From Microbacterium esteraromaticum (GTDB lineage Bacteria > Actinomycetota > Actinomycetes > Actinomycetales > Microbacteriaceae), in NCBI RefSeq assembly GCF_016907315.1, contig NZ_JAFBBS010000001.1:682001-746000 (forward strand): a DNA stretch of 64,000 bases. The letters are read 5' to 3'. Below, in pieces: positions 56,233 to 64,000 of this stretch (positions within the stretch are counted from its first letter, which is position 1; every line of letters begins with the position of its first letter). Both the position numbers and the translations under genes were made by a program. The notes beneath the pieces are model-generated. The model was not told the DNA's origin. It searched no databases and worked only from the letters and a program-made list of their open reading frames with translations.

Positions 56233-57231
56233 ATGACCGGACTCCGATGGGGCATTCTCGCCACCGGCGGCATCGCCGCCGCCTTCGCATCTGACCTGCG
56301 CGCAGCCGGTCTCGACCTCGTCGCGGTGGGCTCGCGCTCACAGGAATCGGCGGATGCGTTCGCCGCCCGCTTCGACATCCCCCGTGCGCACGGCTCGTAC
56401 GTCGACCTCGCCGAAGACCCCGACGTCGACATCATCTACGTCGCGACCCCGCACCCCATGCACCATGAGGATGCGCGTCTCGCCCTGCAGAACGGCAAGC
56501 ACGTTCTCGTCGAGAAGGCGTTCACGGTCAATCGCGCAGAGGCCGAGGACCTGCAGTCCCTCGCCGCCGAGAAGGGCCTGCTCGCCATGGAGGCGATGTG
56601 GACGCGCTACCTTCCGCACATGATCCGCGTCCGCGAGATCATCGCCGAGGGCACCCTCGGCGAGATCCGCTCGGTGTCCGCCGATCACACGCAGAACCTG
56701 CCGACCGACCCCTCGCACCGGCTCAACGACCTCGCACTCGGCGGCGGAGCCCTTCTCGATCTGGGCATCTACCCGATCTCGTTCATCTGGGACGTGCTCG
56801 GCCAGCCCGTCGACATCACCGCGACCGGTCGTCTGCTCGAGACGGGGGCGGATGCCGAGGTCGCGACCATCATGACCCACGAGGGCGGCGCGATCTCGAC
56901 CTCGCTGTCCTCGTCGCGTGCCGCAGGCCCGAGCACCGCAGTGGTGCTGGGGACGGAGGCCCGCATCGAGGTCGGCCCGTTCTTCCTCGCTCCCTGCGCG
57001 GTGCGCGTGATCGCCCCGGACGGAACGGTCATCGAGGAGTTCGACGGAAGCATGAAGGCCGGTGAGGGCCGCGGCATGCACTATCAGGCGAAGGCCGCCG
57101 AGCGCGCGGTCGCCGCGGGCGACACCGACGGATCGCAGCTCGCGCTCCCGATCGCCGAGTCGATGGCCATCATGGGCACCCTCGATGAGATCCGCCGGCA
57201 GATCGGCGTCGTGTACCCGAGCGAGAGCTGA
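56233..57231 (+). CDS. Gfo/Idh/MocA-family NAD(P)-dependent oxidoreductase
   Basis: A 332-aa sugar or diol dehydrogenase-like protein. The N-terminal Rossmann motif is GILATGGIAAAFASDL, and the family Lys is in VLVEKAFTVNRAEAE (EKA in place of EKP). The barrel half includes GGGALLDLGIYPISF, typical of the dihydrodiol/glucose-fructose group. The substrate is unknown. It is followed after 1 nt by the NYN protein. Confidence 0.9.
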   Translation: MTGLRWGILATGGIAAAFASDLRAAGLDLVAVGSRSQESADAFAARFDIPRAHGSYVDLAEDPDVDIIYVATPHPMHHEDARLALQNGKHVLVEKAFTVNRAEAEDLQSLAAEKGLLAMEAMWTRYLPHMIRVREIIAEGTLGEIRSVSADHTQNLPTDPSHRLNDLALGGGALLDLGIYPISFIWDVLGQPVDITATGRLLETGADAEVATIMTHEGGAISTSLSSSRAAGPSTAVVLGTEARIEVGPFFLAPCAVRVIAPDGTVIEEFDGSMKAGEGRGMHYQAKAAERAVAAGDTDGSQLALPIAESMAIMGTLDEIRRQIGVVYPSES

Positions 57232-57232
57232 C

Positions 57233-58138
57233 ATGGCTGAGACACCTGGCCGCGTCGCGGTCTACCTCGACTTCGACAACATCGTGATCTCCTGGTACGA
57301 CCGGGTGCACGGTCGCAACGCGTACGGCAAGGACCGCCAGCGCATCATCGACGACCCGCACGACGCCGAGGTCGCAGAGCGCCTCAAGCAGGCGACGATC
57401 GAGGTCGGCGCGATCATCGACTACGCCTCGTCGTTCGGCACGCTCGTGCTCACCCGCGCCTACGCCGACTGGTCGTCTCCGGTGAACGCGGAGTACCGCT
57501 CGCAGCTCGTCGCCCGCGCCGTCGATCTCGTGCAGCTGTTCCCCGCGGCGGCGTACGCCAAGAACGGCGCCGATATCCGGCTGGCCGTCGATGCCGTCGA
57601 AGACATGTTCCGCCTGCCCGACCTCACGCACGTCGTGATCGTCGCCGGCGACAGCGACTACGTTCCGCTCGCCCAGCGCTGCAAGAGGCTCGGCCGCTAC
57701 GTGATCGGCGTGGGTGTCGCCGGCTCGACGGCGAAGTCTCTCGCCGCGGCCTGCGATGAGTTCGAGTCGTACGACTCGCTTCCCGGCGTCGTCCGTCCGA
57801 CCCCTGATCCCCCGGCCGCCGCGTCGACGAAGGACAAGCCCGAGCCGAAGAGCGCCACGAAGACCCGGCGCGCCCGCACCACAGCACCCAAGCAGGACGA
57901 GCAGACCGAGGCGACCTCGCTGCTCGTGCGCGCGCTGCGTCTCGGCCACGACAAGACCGATTCCGACGAGTGGCTGCATGCGTCGGCCGTGAAGACGCAG
58001 ATGCGCCGGATGGATCCGTCGTTCAGCGAGAAGGCGCTCGGGTACCGCTCGTTCAACGACTTCCTGCGCTCACGCGACGACGCCGCCGAGCTCGAGGAGA
58101 GCGGTCACGAGCGGCTGGTGCGCCTCAAGGAGGCGTGA
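57233..58138 (+). CDS. NYN-domain protein with C-terminal OST-HTH (LOTUS) domain
   Basis: A 301-aa putative RNA-processing protein. The NYN (PIN-like) nuclease domain spans residues 1-170: the conserved acidic residues sit in VAVYLDFDNIVISW, KNGADIRLAVDAVEDM and VIVAGDSDYVPLAQ. A Pro/Lys/Thr-rich linker (about 185-225) leads to a C-terminal OST-HTH domain (SLLVRALRLGHDKTDSDEWL through RSFNDFLRS), which binds RNA in known LOTUS proteins. Start ATG 57233 lies 1 nt after the upstream stop. It is a complete two-domain architecture; the target RNA is unknown. Confidence 0.85.
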   Translation: MAETPGRVAVYLDFDNIVISWYDRVHGRNAYGKDRQRIIDDPHDAEVAERLKQATIEVGAIIDYASSFGTLVLTRAYADWSSPVNAEYRSQLVARAVDLVQLFPAAAYAKNGADIRLAVDAVEDMFRLPDLTHVVIVAGDSDYVPLAQRCKRLGRYVIGVGVAGSTAKSLAAACDEFESYDSLPGVVRPTPDPPAAASTKDKPEPKSATKTRRARTTAPKQDEQTEATSLLVRALRLGHDKTDSDEWLHASAVKTQMRRMDPSFSEKALGYRSFNDFLRSRDDAAELEESGHERLVRLKEA

Positions 58139-58169
58139 CGCTCGCGGGCGCTCCCGACGCTCCCGCTCC

Positions 58170-59183
58170 TCACTGATTGCTGAAGGCGGCGTCGAATGAC
58201 GCCTGCGGCTGAGGCCACAGCAGCGAGCGCACGTACTGCACGGCCTCCGCAGCGCCGTGCAGGCGGTCCATGCCCGCGTCCTCCCATTCGATGGAGATCG
58301 GCCCGGTGTAGCCGATCGCGTCGAGGGCCCGGAACGAGTCCTCCCAGGGGACGTCGCCGTGCCCGGTCGACACGAAGTCCCAGCCGCGTCTGGGGTCGCC
58401 CCACGGCAGGTGCGAGCCGAGCACGCCGGCGCGGCCGTTGTGCGGACGCATGCGGGTGTCCTTGCAGTCGACGTGGTAGATCCGGTCCTTGAAGTCCCAG
58501 ATGAATCCGACCGGGTCGATGTTCTGCCACATCATGTGCGACGGATCCCAGTTGAAGCCGAAGGCCTCGCGGTGGCCGATGGCCTCGAGGGCGCGAACCG
58601 AGCTCCAGTAGTCGTAGGCGATCTCGCTCGGGTGCACCTCGTGTGCGAATCGCACGCCTTCATCGTCGAACACGTCGAGGATCGGGTTCCATCGATTCGC
58701 GAAGTCCTCGAAGCCGCTCTCGATGACCGATGCCGGCACGGGCGGGAACATGGCGACATAGGGCCAGACCGACGATCCGGTGAAGCCGACCACCGTGTCG
58801 ACGCCGAGCTTGCGCGCGACGCGCGCCGCGCGCTTCATGTCGTCGGCGGCACGCTGCCGTACGCCCTCCGCCTCACCGTCCCCCCAGACGTAGTCCCGCA
58901 GGATCGCCTTGTGGCGGAAGTCGATCGGAGCGTCGCAGACGGCCTGCCCCGCCAGGTGGTTCGAGATCGCGAAGATCTGCAGGCCGTAACGGTCGAGGAT
59001 CTCCTTCCTGGACGCGACATAGGCGTCATCCTCGTCGGCGCGCTTCAGGTCGAGGTGATCTCCGGATGCGGCGACCTCGAGACCGTCGTAGCCCCACGAG
59101 GCGGCGAGACGCGCGACCTCCTCGAACGGCAGATCGGCCCATTGCCCGGTGAACAGGGTCACGGGGTGCGTGCTGGCGGTCAT
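58170..59183 (-). CDS. Sugar phosphate isomerase/epimerase (TIM barrel)
   Basis: A 337-aa AP-endonuclease-2-like TIM barrel. Metal ligands are visible as Glu in FAHEVHPSE, Asp and His in NWDPSHMMW, His in [10 protein letters not shown] and Glu in [10 protein letters not shown]. Such enzymes isomerise sugars, inosose or keto-glycosides; the exact reaction is not predictable. SD AGGAGAA precedes ATG 59183, which overlaps the MFS stop (ATGA). It is the last gene of the module. Confidence 0.88.
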   Translation of the reverse strand: MTASTHPVTLFTGQWADLPFEEVARLAASWGYDGLEVAASGDHLDLKRADEDDAYVASRKEILDRYGLQIFAISNHLAGQAVCDAPIDFRHKAILRDYVWGDGEAEGVRQRAADDMKRAARVARKLGVDTVVGFTGSSVWPYVAMFPPVPASVIESGFEDFANRWNPILDVFDDEGVRFAHEVHPSEIAYDYWSSVRALEAIGHREAFGFNWDPSHMMWQNIDPVGFIWDFKDRIYHVDCKDTRMRPHNGRAGVLGSHLPWGDPRRGWDFVSTGHGDVPWEDSFRALDAIGYTGPISIEWEDAGMDRLHGAAEAVQYVRSLLWPQPQASFDAAFSNQ

Positions 59184-60433
59184 GCGGGTTCTCCTTCGAG
59201 ACGATCGGACGATGCGGACGCGCGAGTGCGCCGGACGACGAGAATGTTCAGTGCGGCGACGAGCACACCACCGACGGCGGCGGCGAGCAGGCAGCCCGCG
59301 GCTGCGGCGAAGCCGAGGTGCTCGGCGAGACCGCCGGTGACCGCCGAGGCGATCGCCTGGCCGACGATGATGCCGCTGGCGAGCAGGGTCATCGTGGTCG
59401 CCATGCGGCGGGGCGGAGCGGCGGCCGCCCCCGCACTGTTGAGGGTGACGAGCAGCGCGCCGGCGGCGGCTCCGACGAGCAGGATGACGAGGATCATGCC
59501 CCACACCGTGTCCACGAACGACATGCACACGGCCGCGACGACGAGCACAGAGGCGGACACGGCCCAGCGCGTGGCGAGCGAGACACGCTCGGGCAGCGCG
59601 ACCAGGGCGACCGCCGAGACAGCACTGGTCACTCCCATGCAGCCGTACACGAGACCAGTCTGCTCCTCGAGGCCCTGAGCGCGAAGGAATGCGGTGAGCG
59701 CCACCAGAGCGGCGCCGAAGAACGCGCCCATGAAGAACATGCCGCCGATCGGCAGCGCGACGAGGGGGCGCAGCAGCAGCGGCCGACCCGCCGGCCCTGG
59801 TGCAGCCGGGTGCGGGTGCGGACGCACGGCCGCCGCCGTCGGGTGCCAGGCGAACGCGAGCACGAAGACCAGGGTGATGGCTGCTGCGGTCAGCATCGGC
59901 ACGGCGGGGCCGAAGCCGGCCCCCAGGACGCCAACGAGCACAGGCCCGCCGACGAAGGACAGCTCGTCGGCCATGCCCTCGTAGCTCATCGCGGCGGACA
60001 TGCGTCGGCGACTGCGGTCGTCGCCCACGAGCAGCGCCATCCAGCGGGTGCGGGCCATCGACGAGATCTGCGGGATCGTCGCGCCGGCGAGAAGGCACGC
60101 GGCCGAGAGGACGACGAGCGGCACATCGGCGAACGCGGCGGTGACGACGCCGATCAGCGCGGCCGTGTTCACCAGCGCGACCGCGGTGAGCACCGGCCGC
60201 TGCCCCCAGCGATCGGCCGCGGCACCGAGCAGCGGTGCGCCGATGCCGGATGCGATGCCGAGTGTGGCCGACGCGATGCCGGCCTCCGCCAGCGATCCGC
60301 GCGCCACGGCCACCAGCGTCAGCACTCCGACGACGTTCATCGCCACCGGCAGCCGGCCGAGGAAGGCGATGACGAAGAAGTGCCAGCCGGCCGCGGTGCG
60401 CAGTTCGCCGAAGGCGGAGGTCCGGGGCGTCAT
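59180..60433 (-). CDS. MFS transporter
   Basis: Twelve-helix major facilitator of 417 aa. Symmetry is clear: [20 protein letters not shown] is the loop 2-3 motif of the N-half. It sits between two TIM-barrel isomerase genes and overlaps the second by 4 bp, so it is part of the same unit. It may move a sugar, a polyol or the aglycone product. ATG 60433 is used; the reading frame is open upstream inside the next gene. Confidence 0.88.
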   Translation of the reverse strand: MTPRTSAFGELRTAAGWHFFVIAFLGRLPVAMNVVGVLTLVAVARGSLAEAGIASATLGIASGIGAPLLGAAADRWGQRPVLTAVALVNTAALIGVVTAAFADVPLVVLSAACLLAGATIPQISSMARTRWMALLVGDDRSRRRMSAAMSYEGMADELSFVGGPVLVGVLGAGFGPAVPMLTAAAITLVFVLAFAWHPTAAAVRPHPHPAAPGPAGRPLLLRPLVALPIGGMFFMGAFFGAALVALTAFLRAQGLEEQTGLVYGCMGVTSAVSAVALVALPERVSLATRWAVSASVLVVAAVCMSFVDTVWGMILVILLVGAAAGALLVTLNSAGAAAAPPRRMATTMTLLASGIIVGQAIASAVTGGLAEHLGFAAAAGCLLAAAVGGVLVAALNILVVRRTRASASSDRLEGEPA

Positions 60434-60440
60434 GGACGCG

Positions 60441-61388
60441 TCAGCGCCCGGTGACGTCGGCGACCCAGCGGGCGGTGTGGTGGGCGCTCTCGACCGGGTC
60501 CATGCTGGCGCGGTCGACCTCGATGATGACCCAGCCGTCCCAGCCCTCCGGCAGCGCGGCGAGCGTGCCCGTGAGGTCGAGGTCGCCGCGGCCCGGTTCG
60601 CGGTAGAGGCCCAGGTCGGTGGCCCGCTCATAGGTGAGCTCGCCGTCACGGGTGCGGCGGGCGAGGTCGAGATCGAGATCCTTCAGGTGCAGGTCCTGCA
60701 CCCGGTCCGCCCAGGTCGTGATCGCATCCTTCGCGCTGATTCCCGCCCACTCCAGGTGACCGATGTCGAAAGCAGCGCCGAGGCGCGACGCGTCGATCGC
60801 GTTCAGCACGTGCTCGTACTCGTGCTGCGTCTCGATCCAGGTGCCTACGTGGTTGTGCAGGCCGGGCTTCACACCTTCTGCGTTGAGCACGTCGACAGCC
60901 TCGTCGATGAGGTCGGTGAGCTCGTCCAGACGGTCCTGGCGGAAATCGTGACCGACCGCCGGCTTGGTCCAGCGGATGGCGGTCTGGTCGACCTCGGCGG
61001 CGAGGAACACGGTCTTGAGGCCGAAGTAGTTCGACTCCTCGGCCTTGCGGCGCACGCCGTCGAACCAGTGGATGCGCTCGAACGTGCCGCGCTCCAGTCG
61101 TCCGCCGTGGTCGCTCGCCAGCGGAACCTGCACGTAGCCAGGGGCGAGTGCGAGGCCGGAGTCGGCCACCATCGCGGCGTAGCTCTGCAGCGTCTGGGTG
61201 TCGAGGACCTCCATCATCGTGGCGCCGAACCCCGCGTCCTTGATCGCCCGGAGCACCTCGGGGTACTCGGCGACGAAGGCCGGATCGGCGAAGCGCCACA
61301 GGCTCGCGCTGTCGAGGTCGTCAGGATCCTCCTTCACGTTGATCCACTGGATGGCGTTGAGAGCGAACTTCAGTTCCGAGAGCGGCAT
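60441..61388 (-). CDS. Sugar phosphate isomerase/epimerase (TIM barrel)
   Basis: A second 315-aa TIM-barrel enzyme, distinct from the first. Metal ligands are suggested by Glu in FLAAEVDQT, the His in GLHNHVGTW, the Asp and His in AFDIGHLEWAG, and the Glu in VIIEVDRAS. Start is ATG 61388 (MPLSELKFALNA) with AAGGA 8 nt upstream; ATG 61412 in frame lacks an SD. It is transcribed with the ABC permeases upstream. Confidence 0.87.
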   Translation of the reverse strand: MPLSELKFALNAIQWINVKEDPDDLDSASLWRFADPAFVAEYPEVLRAIKDAGFGATMMEVLDTQTLQSYAAMVADSGLALAPGYVQVPLASDHGGRLERGTFERIHWFDGVRRKAEESNYFGLKTVFLAAEVDQTAIRWTKPAVGHDFRQDRLDELTDLIDEAVDVLNAEGVKPGLHNHVGTWIETQHEYEHVLNAIDASRLGAAFDIGHLEWAGISAKDAITTWADRVQDLHLKDLDLDLARRTRDGELTYERATDLGLYREPGRGDLDLTGTLAALPEGWDGWVIIEVDRASMDPVESAHHTARWVADVTGR

Positions 61389-61426
61389 TGCGATGGTCCT
61401 TGTCTTTCTCATCAGAGGGAGGTGCG

Positions 61427-62254
61427 TCACTTCAGGCCCGTGGCGGCGACGCCCTGGATGAAGTACTTCTGCAGGAACAGGAACAGGATGAGGATCGGCA
61501 GCAGCACCACCATCGCTCCAGCCAGCAGCAGGCCGAAGGAGATCGAATTGGATGCCTGGGAGGCTACCGACAGGCCGACGGGGGCCGTGTAGGTGTCCTG
61601 CGACTGGGCGACCACGAGCGGCCAGAGGAAGTTGTTCCAGGAGGTGAGGAACGACAGGATCGCGACGGTCGCGAGTCCTGGCCCGGTGAGCGGCAGGAAC
61701 ACGCGGAAGAAGATCCGGCCCTCCCCCGCGCCGTCGAGGCGCGCCGCCTCCATCAGCTCGTACGGCACGCCGTGCGCGAACTGGCGCATGATGAACACGC
61801 ACAGCGGCAGGGTCAGCACCGGGAGGATGATGGCGATCAGCGAGTCGACCAGGCCCATCTGCACGACGATCACGAACTGCGGCACGAAGAGTGCGACGTA
61901 GGGCACGATCATCGAGGCGATCACCAGCGGGAACACGACGTTCTTGCCGCGGAAGCGCAGTTTCGCCAGGGCGTACCCCGCCATCGCGCTGAAGACGACG
62001 TTGCCCGCGATCGCGACGCTCGACACGATGAAGCTGTTCATCATGTAGTCGCCGAATCCGCGGTCGCGGAAGAGCTGGATGTAGTTGTCGATCTGGAAGG
62101 TCTCAGGGAACCAGGCCCCTGGATTCGCGAGGAACTCGCCCTGCGTCTTGAACGAGCCGAAGAAGACCCAGACGAACGGCAGGAGCATGAAGACGGTGAT
62201 GACGGCGAGGGCGGTGTAGTTGAGCGCCTGACGCGTCGGAGACAGGGTTTTCAA
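61427..62254 (-). CDS. Carbohydrate ABC transporter permease (MalG family)
   Basis: Inner-membrane protein of a family 1-type carbohydrate importer, 275 aa, six helices. The contact loop is YELMEAARLDGAGEGRIFFRVFLPLTGPG (read in parts). The only start that fits is TTG 62254, which overlaps the upstream permease stop (TTGA) and lies 8 nt after GAGG; no ATG or GTG exists before the first helix. Confidence 0.88.
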   Translation of the reverse strand: MKTLSPTRQALNYTALAVITVFMLLPFVWVFFGSFKTQGEFLANPGAWFPETFQIDNYIQLFRDRGFGDYMMNSFIVSSVAIAGNVVFSAMAGYALAKLRFRGKNVVFPLVIASMIVPYVALFVPQFVIVVQMGLVDSLIAIILPVLTLPLCVFIMRQFAHGVPYELMEAARLDGAGEGRIFFRVFLPLTGPGLATVAILSFLTSWNNFLWPLVVAQSQDTYTAPVGLSVASQASNSISFGLLLAGAMVVLLPILILFLFLQKYFIQGVAATGLK

Positions 62255-63210
62255 TGTTTCGGCCTCAGAATTCGGAACTGGACGATCGCGACGACGCCGA
62301 CGAGCACCAGCAGCAGCACCGATCCCGCCATCGAGGCGGAGACGTTGCCGAAGCCGAACTGCTCGTAGACCCACAGAGCGATCGACTTCGTGGAGCCGAG
62401 CGGACCGCCCTTGGTCAGCAGATAGGGCTCCTCGAAGATGTTCAGGAACGACACCGTCTGCAGCACGGTGACCAGCAGAGTGGTCGGGCGCAGCAGCGGC
62501 AGGGTGATGGACCAGAGGCGGCGCCACGGGCCGGCGCCGTCGGTGGCTGCGGCCTCGTAGATCTCCTCCGGAACCGCCTGGAGGCCGGCGAGGAAGAGGA
62601 TCATGCAGGTGCCGGTGGTGCGCCAGACGCCCATGGCGACGACGGTGGTGATGGCCCAGCCGGGGTCGCCCAGCCAGTTCGGCTCGGGAAGACCGAGGCT
62701 GCCGAGCACACTGTTCACCGGGCCGGTGATCGAGAAGGCGTACTGCCAGATCACGGCGGCGGCCACGATGTTGGTGATGACCGGGATGTAGGCGGCCGCC
62801 CGGAAGAACGTCTTCAGCCGGCGGATGCCGTTGTTCAGCATGAGTGCGAGAGCGAGACCAAGCCCCATGCTGATCGGCACGCACAGCACCACGAAGAGCA
62901 CGGTGTTGAGGAAGGCGCTCTGGAATCCCGGGTTCCCGATGATCGCGGCGAACCCGTCGAAGCCGGTGAAGTTGACGTTGAGGGGGTCGCGGATGTCCCG
63001 CGCGGACATGTCCGTCAGGCTCGCGCCGATGGCGAGGACCGCCGGGACACCCGTGAACAGGAGGAAGATCACGAGGAACGGAGCGAGGAAGAGCCACGCG
63101 GTGGTGGTCTCCGCCCGCGAGCCCTCGTGCGCCTTCCGGACCCCCCGGGGACGCCGTGCCGGCGTCCCCGGGGTGACCACAGTGCGAGTCGCAGAGGTGG
63201 TGGTGGTCAT
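62251..63210 (-). CDS. Carbohydrate ABC transporter permease (MalF/UgpA family)
   Basis: Partner permease of 319 aa. The cytoplasmic N-terminus is Thr/Arg-rich, then six helices with contact loop PEEIYEAAATDGAGPWRRLWSITLPLL (read in parts). Start ATG 63210 (MTTTTSATR) lies 8 nt after the binding-protein stop. The frame is open further upstream without support. Confidence 0.92.
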   Translation of the reverse strand: MTTTTSATRTVVTPGTPARRPRGVRKAHEGSRAETTTAWLFLAPFLVIFLLFTGVPAVLAIGASLTDMSARDIRDPLNVNFTGFDGFAAIIGNPGFQSAFLNTVLFVVLCVPISMGLGLALALMLNNGIRRLKTFFRAAAYIPVITNIVAAAVIWQYAFSITGPVNSVLGSLGLPEPNWLGDPGWAITTVVAMGVWRTTGTCMILFLAGLQAVPEEIYEAAATDGAGPWRRLWSITLPLLRPTTLLVTVLQTVSFLNIFEEPYLLTKGGPLGSTKSIALWVYEQFGFGNVSASMAGSVLLLVLVGVVAIVQFRILRPKH

Positions 63211-63218
63211 GATCGGAG

Positions 63219-64000
63219 TCAGTCGCCCATCCCGATGGACTCGGCCTGTGCCTGCGCCGCGTCCAGCGCTTCCTGCGCGGATGCACCCCCGCGGACGACC
63301 TTCTCCATCTGCTCGCCGATCACGGTGCCGACCTGGGTCCAGGTCGAGACCTTGGGCAGGTTGACGCCCGACTCGAGGCCCTTCTCGACGGTTTCGAGCA
63401 CGCGGTTGTCTGCGAGCGCGGGGTCTTCCCACGCCGCCTTCACGGCGGGCATGTTCTTGAAGATCTCGAACCACTTGACCTGGCTCGAGGGCTCGGACAT
63501 GAACCGCGCGAACTTCCAGGCGCCGTCCTTGTTCTCGGAATCGGAGGGGACCATCCAGCTTCCGCCGCCGACCGTGGTCGCGGCATCGCCGTCGGGACCG
63601 GTCGGCATCGGGGCGAGCGTCAGGTGCTCGTCCGACCAGCCGGCGCCGTTCGCGTCGTCGAACCAGCTGATGAACCAGGGTCCGCCGTCGACGATCTCCG
63701 CGTTCTTGCCGCTGCTCGTCCAGGGGACGGTGTCGAGGAACGCCGGACCGTCAGACGACGCGAGTCCGTCGGTCTTGAGGCTGGAGAGGAACTCCAGGGC
63801 CTCGACGTTCTCCTCGGAGTTGATCGTCCAGGTCGACAGGTCGTCGGAGATGAAGCCGCCGCCGTTCTGCACCGAGAACGCGAGCAGCTGGCGCGCCGTG
63901 TAGGCGTCGTAGCTCGAGTCCAGCGCGAGGGGGTACTCGGTGCCTGCATCCTTGAGCTTCTCGGCGAAGGTGCGAAGGCTGTCCCAATCGGTGGGCACCT
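63219..64000 (-). CDS. Extracellular carbohydrate-binding protein (partial, N-terminus outside window)
   Basis: The C-terminal 260 residues of a family 1 (MalE/UgpB-like) solute-binding protein that runs past base 64000. Features include PTDWDSLRTFAEKLKDAG, YTARQLLAFSVQNGGGF, GGGSWMVPSDSENKDGAWKFARF and NMPAVKAAWEDP (read in parts). It is the first gene of the ABC module in the window; the signal peptide and the start lie outside. Confidence 0.9.
   Translation of the reverse strand, partial: VPTDWDSLRTFAEKLKDAGTEYPLALDSSYDAYTARQLLAFSVQNGGGFISDDLSTWTINSEENVEALEFLSSLKTDGLASSDGPAFLDTVPWTSSGKNAEIVDGGPWFISWFDDANGAGWSDEHLTLAPMPTGPDGDAATTVGGGSWMVPSDSENKDGAWKFARFMSEPSSQVKWFEIFKNMPAVKAAWEDPALADNRVLETVEKGLESGVNLPKVSTWTQVGTVIGEQMEKVVRGGASAQEALDAAQAQAESIGMGD

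Overview
The window is chromosomal DNA from a high-GC actinobacterium. The closest fit is the family Microbacteriaceae, genus Microbacterium or a near relative. This rests on gene content and start-codon habits, not on a database search. The base composition and codon use (strong G/C at third positions, many GTG starts) look even from end to end. I see no rRNA, insertion sequence, phage gene or CRISPR array. One tRNA gene is present. Genes are tightly packed and no gap exceeds 300 bp. Many genes appear to be transcribed without a leader: a TANNNT -10 box sits 6 to 8 nt before the start codon.

Region by region. 0-5.4 kb: a two-component system (response regulator and histidine kinase), facing a three-gene flavin module: an FMN-binding lipoprotein, the flavin transferase ApbE, and a membrane NqrB/RnfD-like protein fused to a ferredoxin-reductase domain. 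5.4-9.5 kb: prs, glmU and tRNA-Gln, then a MarR regulator and an RluA-type pseudouridine synthase. 9.5-12.3 kb: a methionine importer (metQ-metN-metI). 12.3-18.5 kb: a seven-gene C50 carotenoid operon (idi-crtE-crtB-crtI-crtYe-crtYf-crtEb) with a divergent MarR regulator that matches the CrtR arrangement of Corynebacterium. 18.5-23.0 kb: a polar amino-acid ABC importer with a class I glutamine amidotransferase, under a divergent LacI regulator. 23.0-26.3 kb: an ABC-F protein and a ThrE-type threonine/serine exporter.

26.3-32.0 kb: a second LacI regulator, a degenerate class II aldolase-like ORF, and a ChvE-MmsA-MmsB monosaccharide importer with well-formed operators. 32.0-43.0 kb: the housekeeping neighbourhood ispE, rsmA, tatD, metG, rsmI and pmt, interrupted by an aldo/keto reductase, an MFS transporter, an acetyltransferase and a methyltransferase. 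43.0-49.7 kb: a DUF808 membrane protein, an APC amino-acid permease, a DUF255 thioredoxin-like protein, a second aldo/keto reductase and an acyltransferase-like membrane protein. 49.7-58.1 kb: HrpA helicase, a quinone-oxidoreductase-like enzyme, an O-acetylhomoserine sulfhydrylase, a Gfo/Idh/MocA oxidoreductase and a NYN/OST-HTH protein. 58.1-64.0 kb: a sugar or polyol module on the minus strand (binding protein cut by the window end, two permeases, two TIM-barrel isomerases, one MFS transporter).

The most distinctive things here are regulatory and architectural: glmU begins 2 nt after the 3' end of a tRNA; the carotenoid operon is almost wholly coupled by 4-bp stop/start overlaps; pairs of divergent leaderless promoters nearly touch; two binding-protein genes are followed by perfect stem-loops; and a broken-looking aldolase homologue sits in a sugar operon. 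The flavin module is the best candidate for an incompletely described system.
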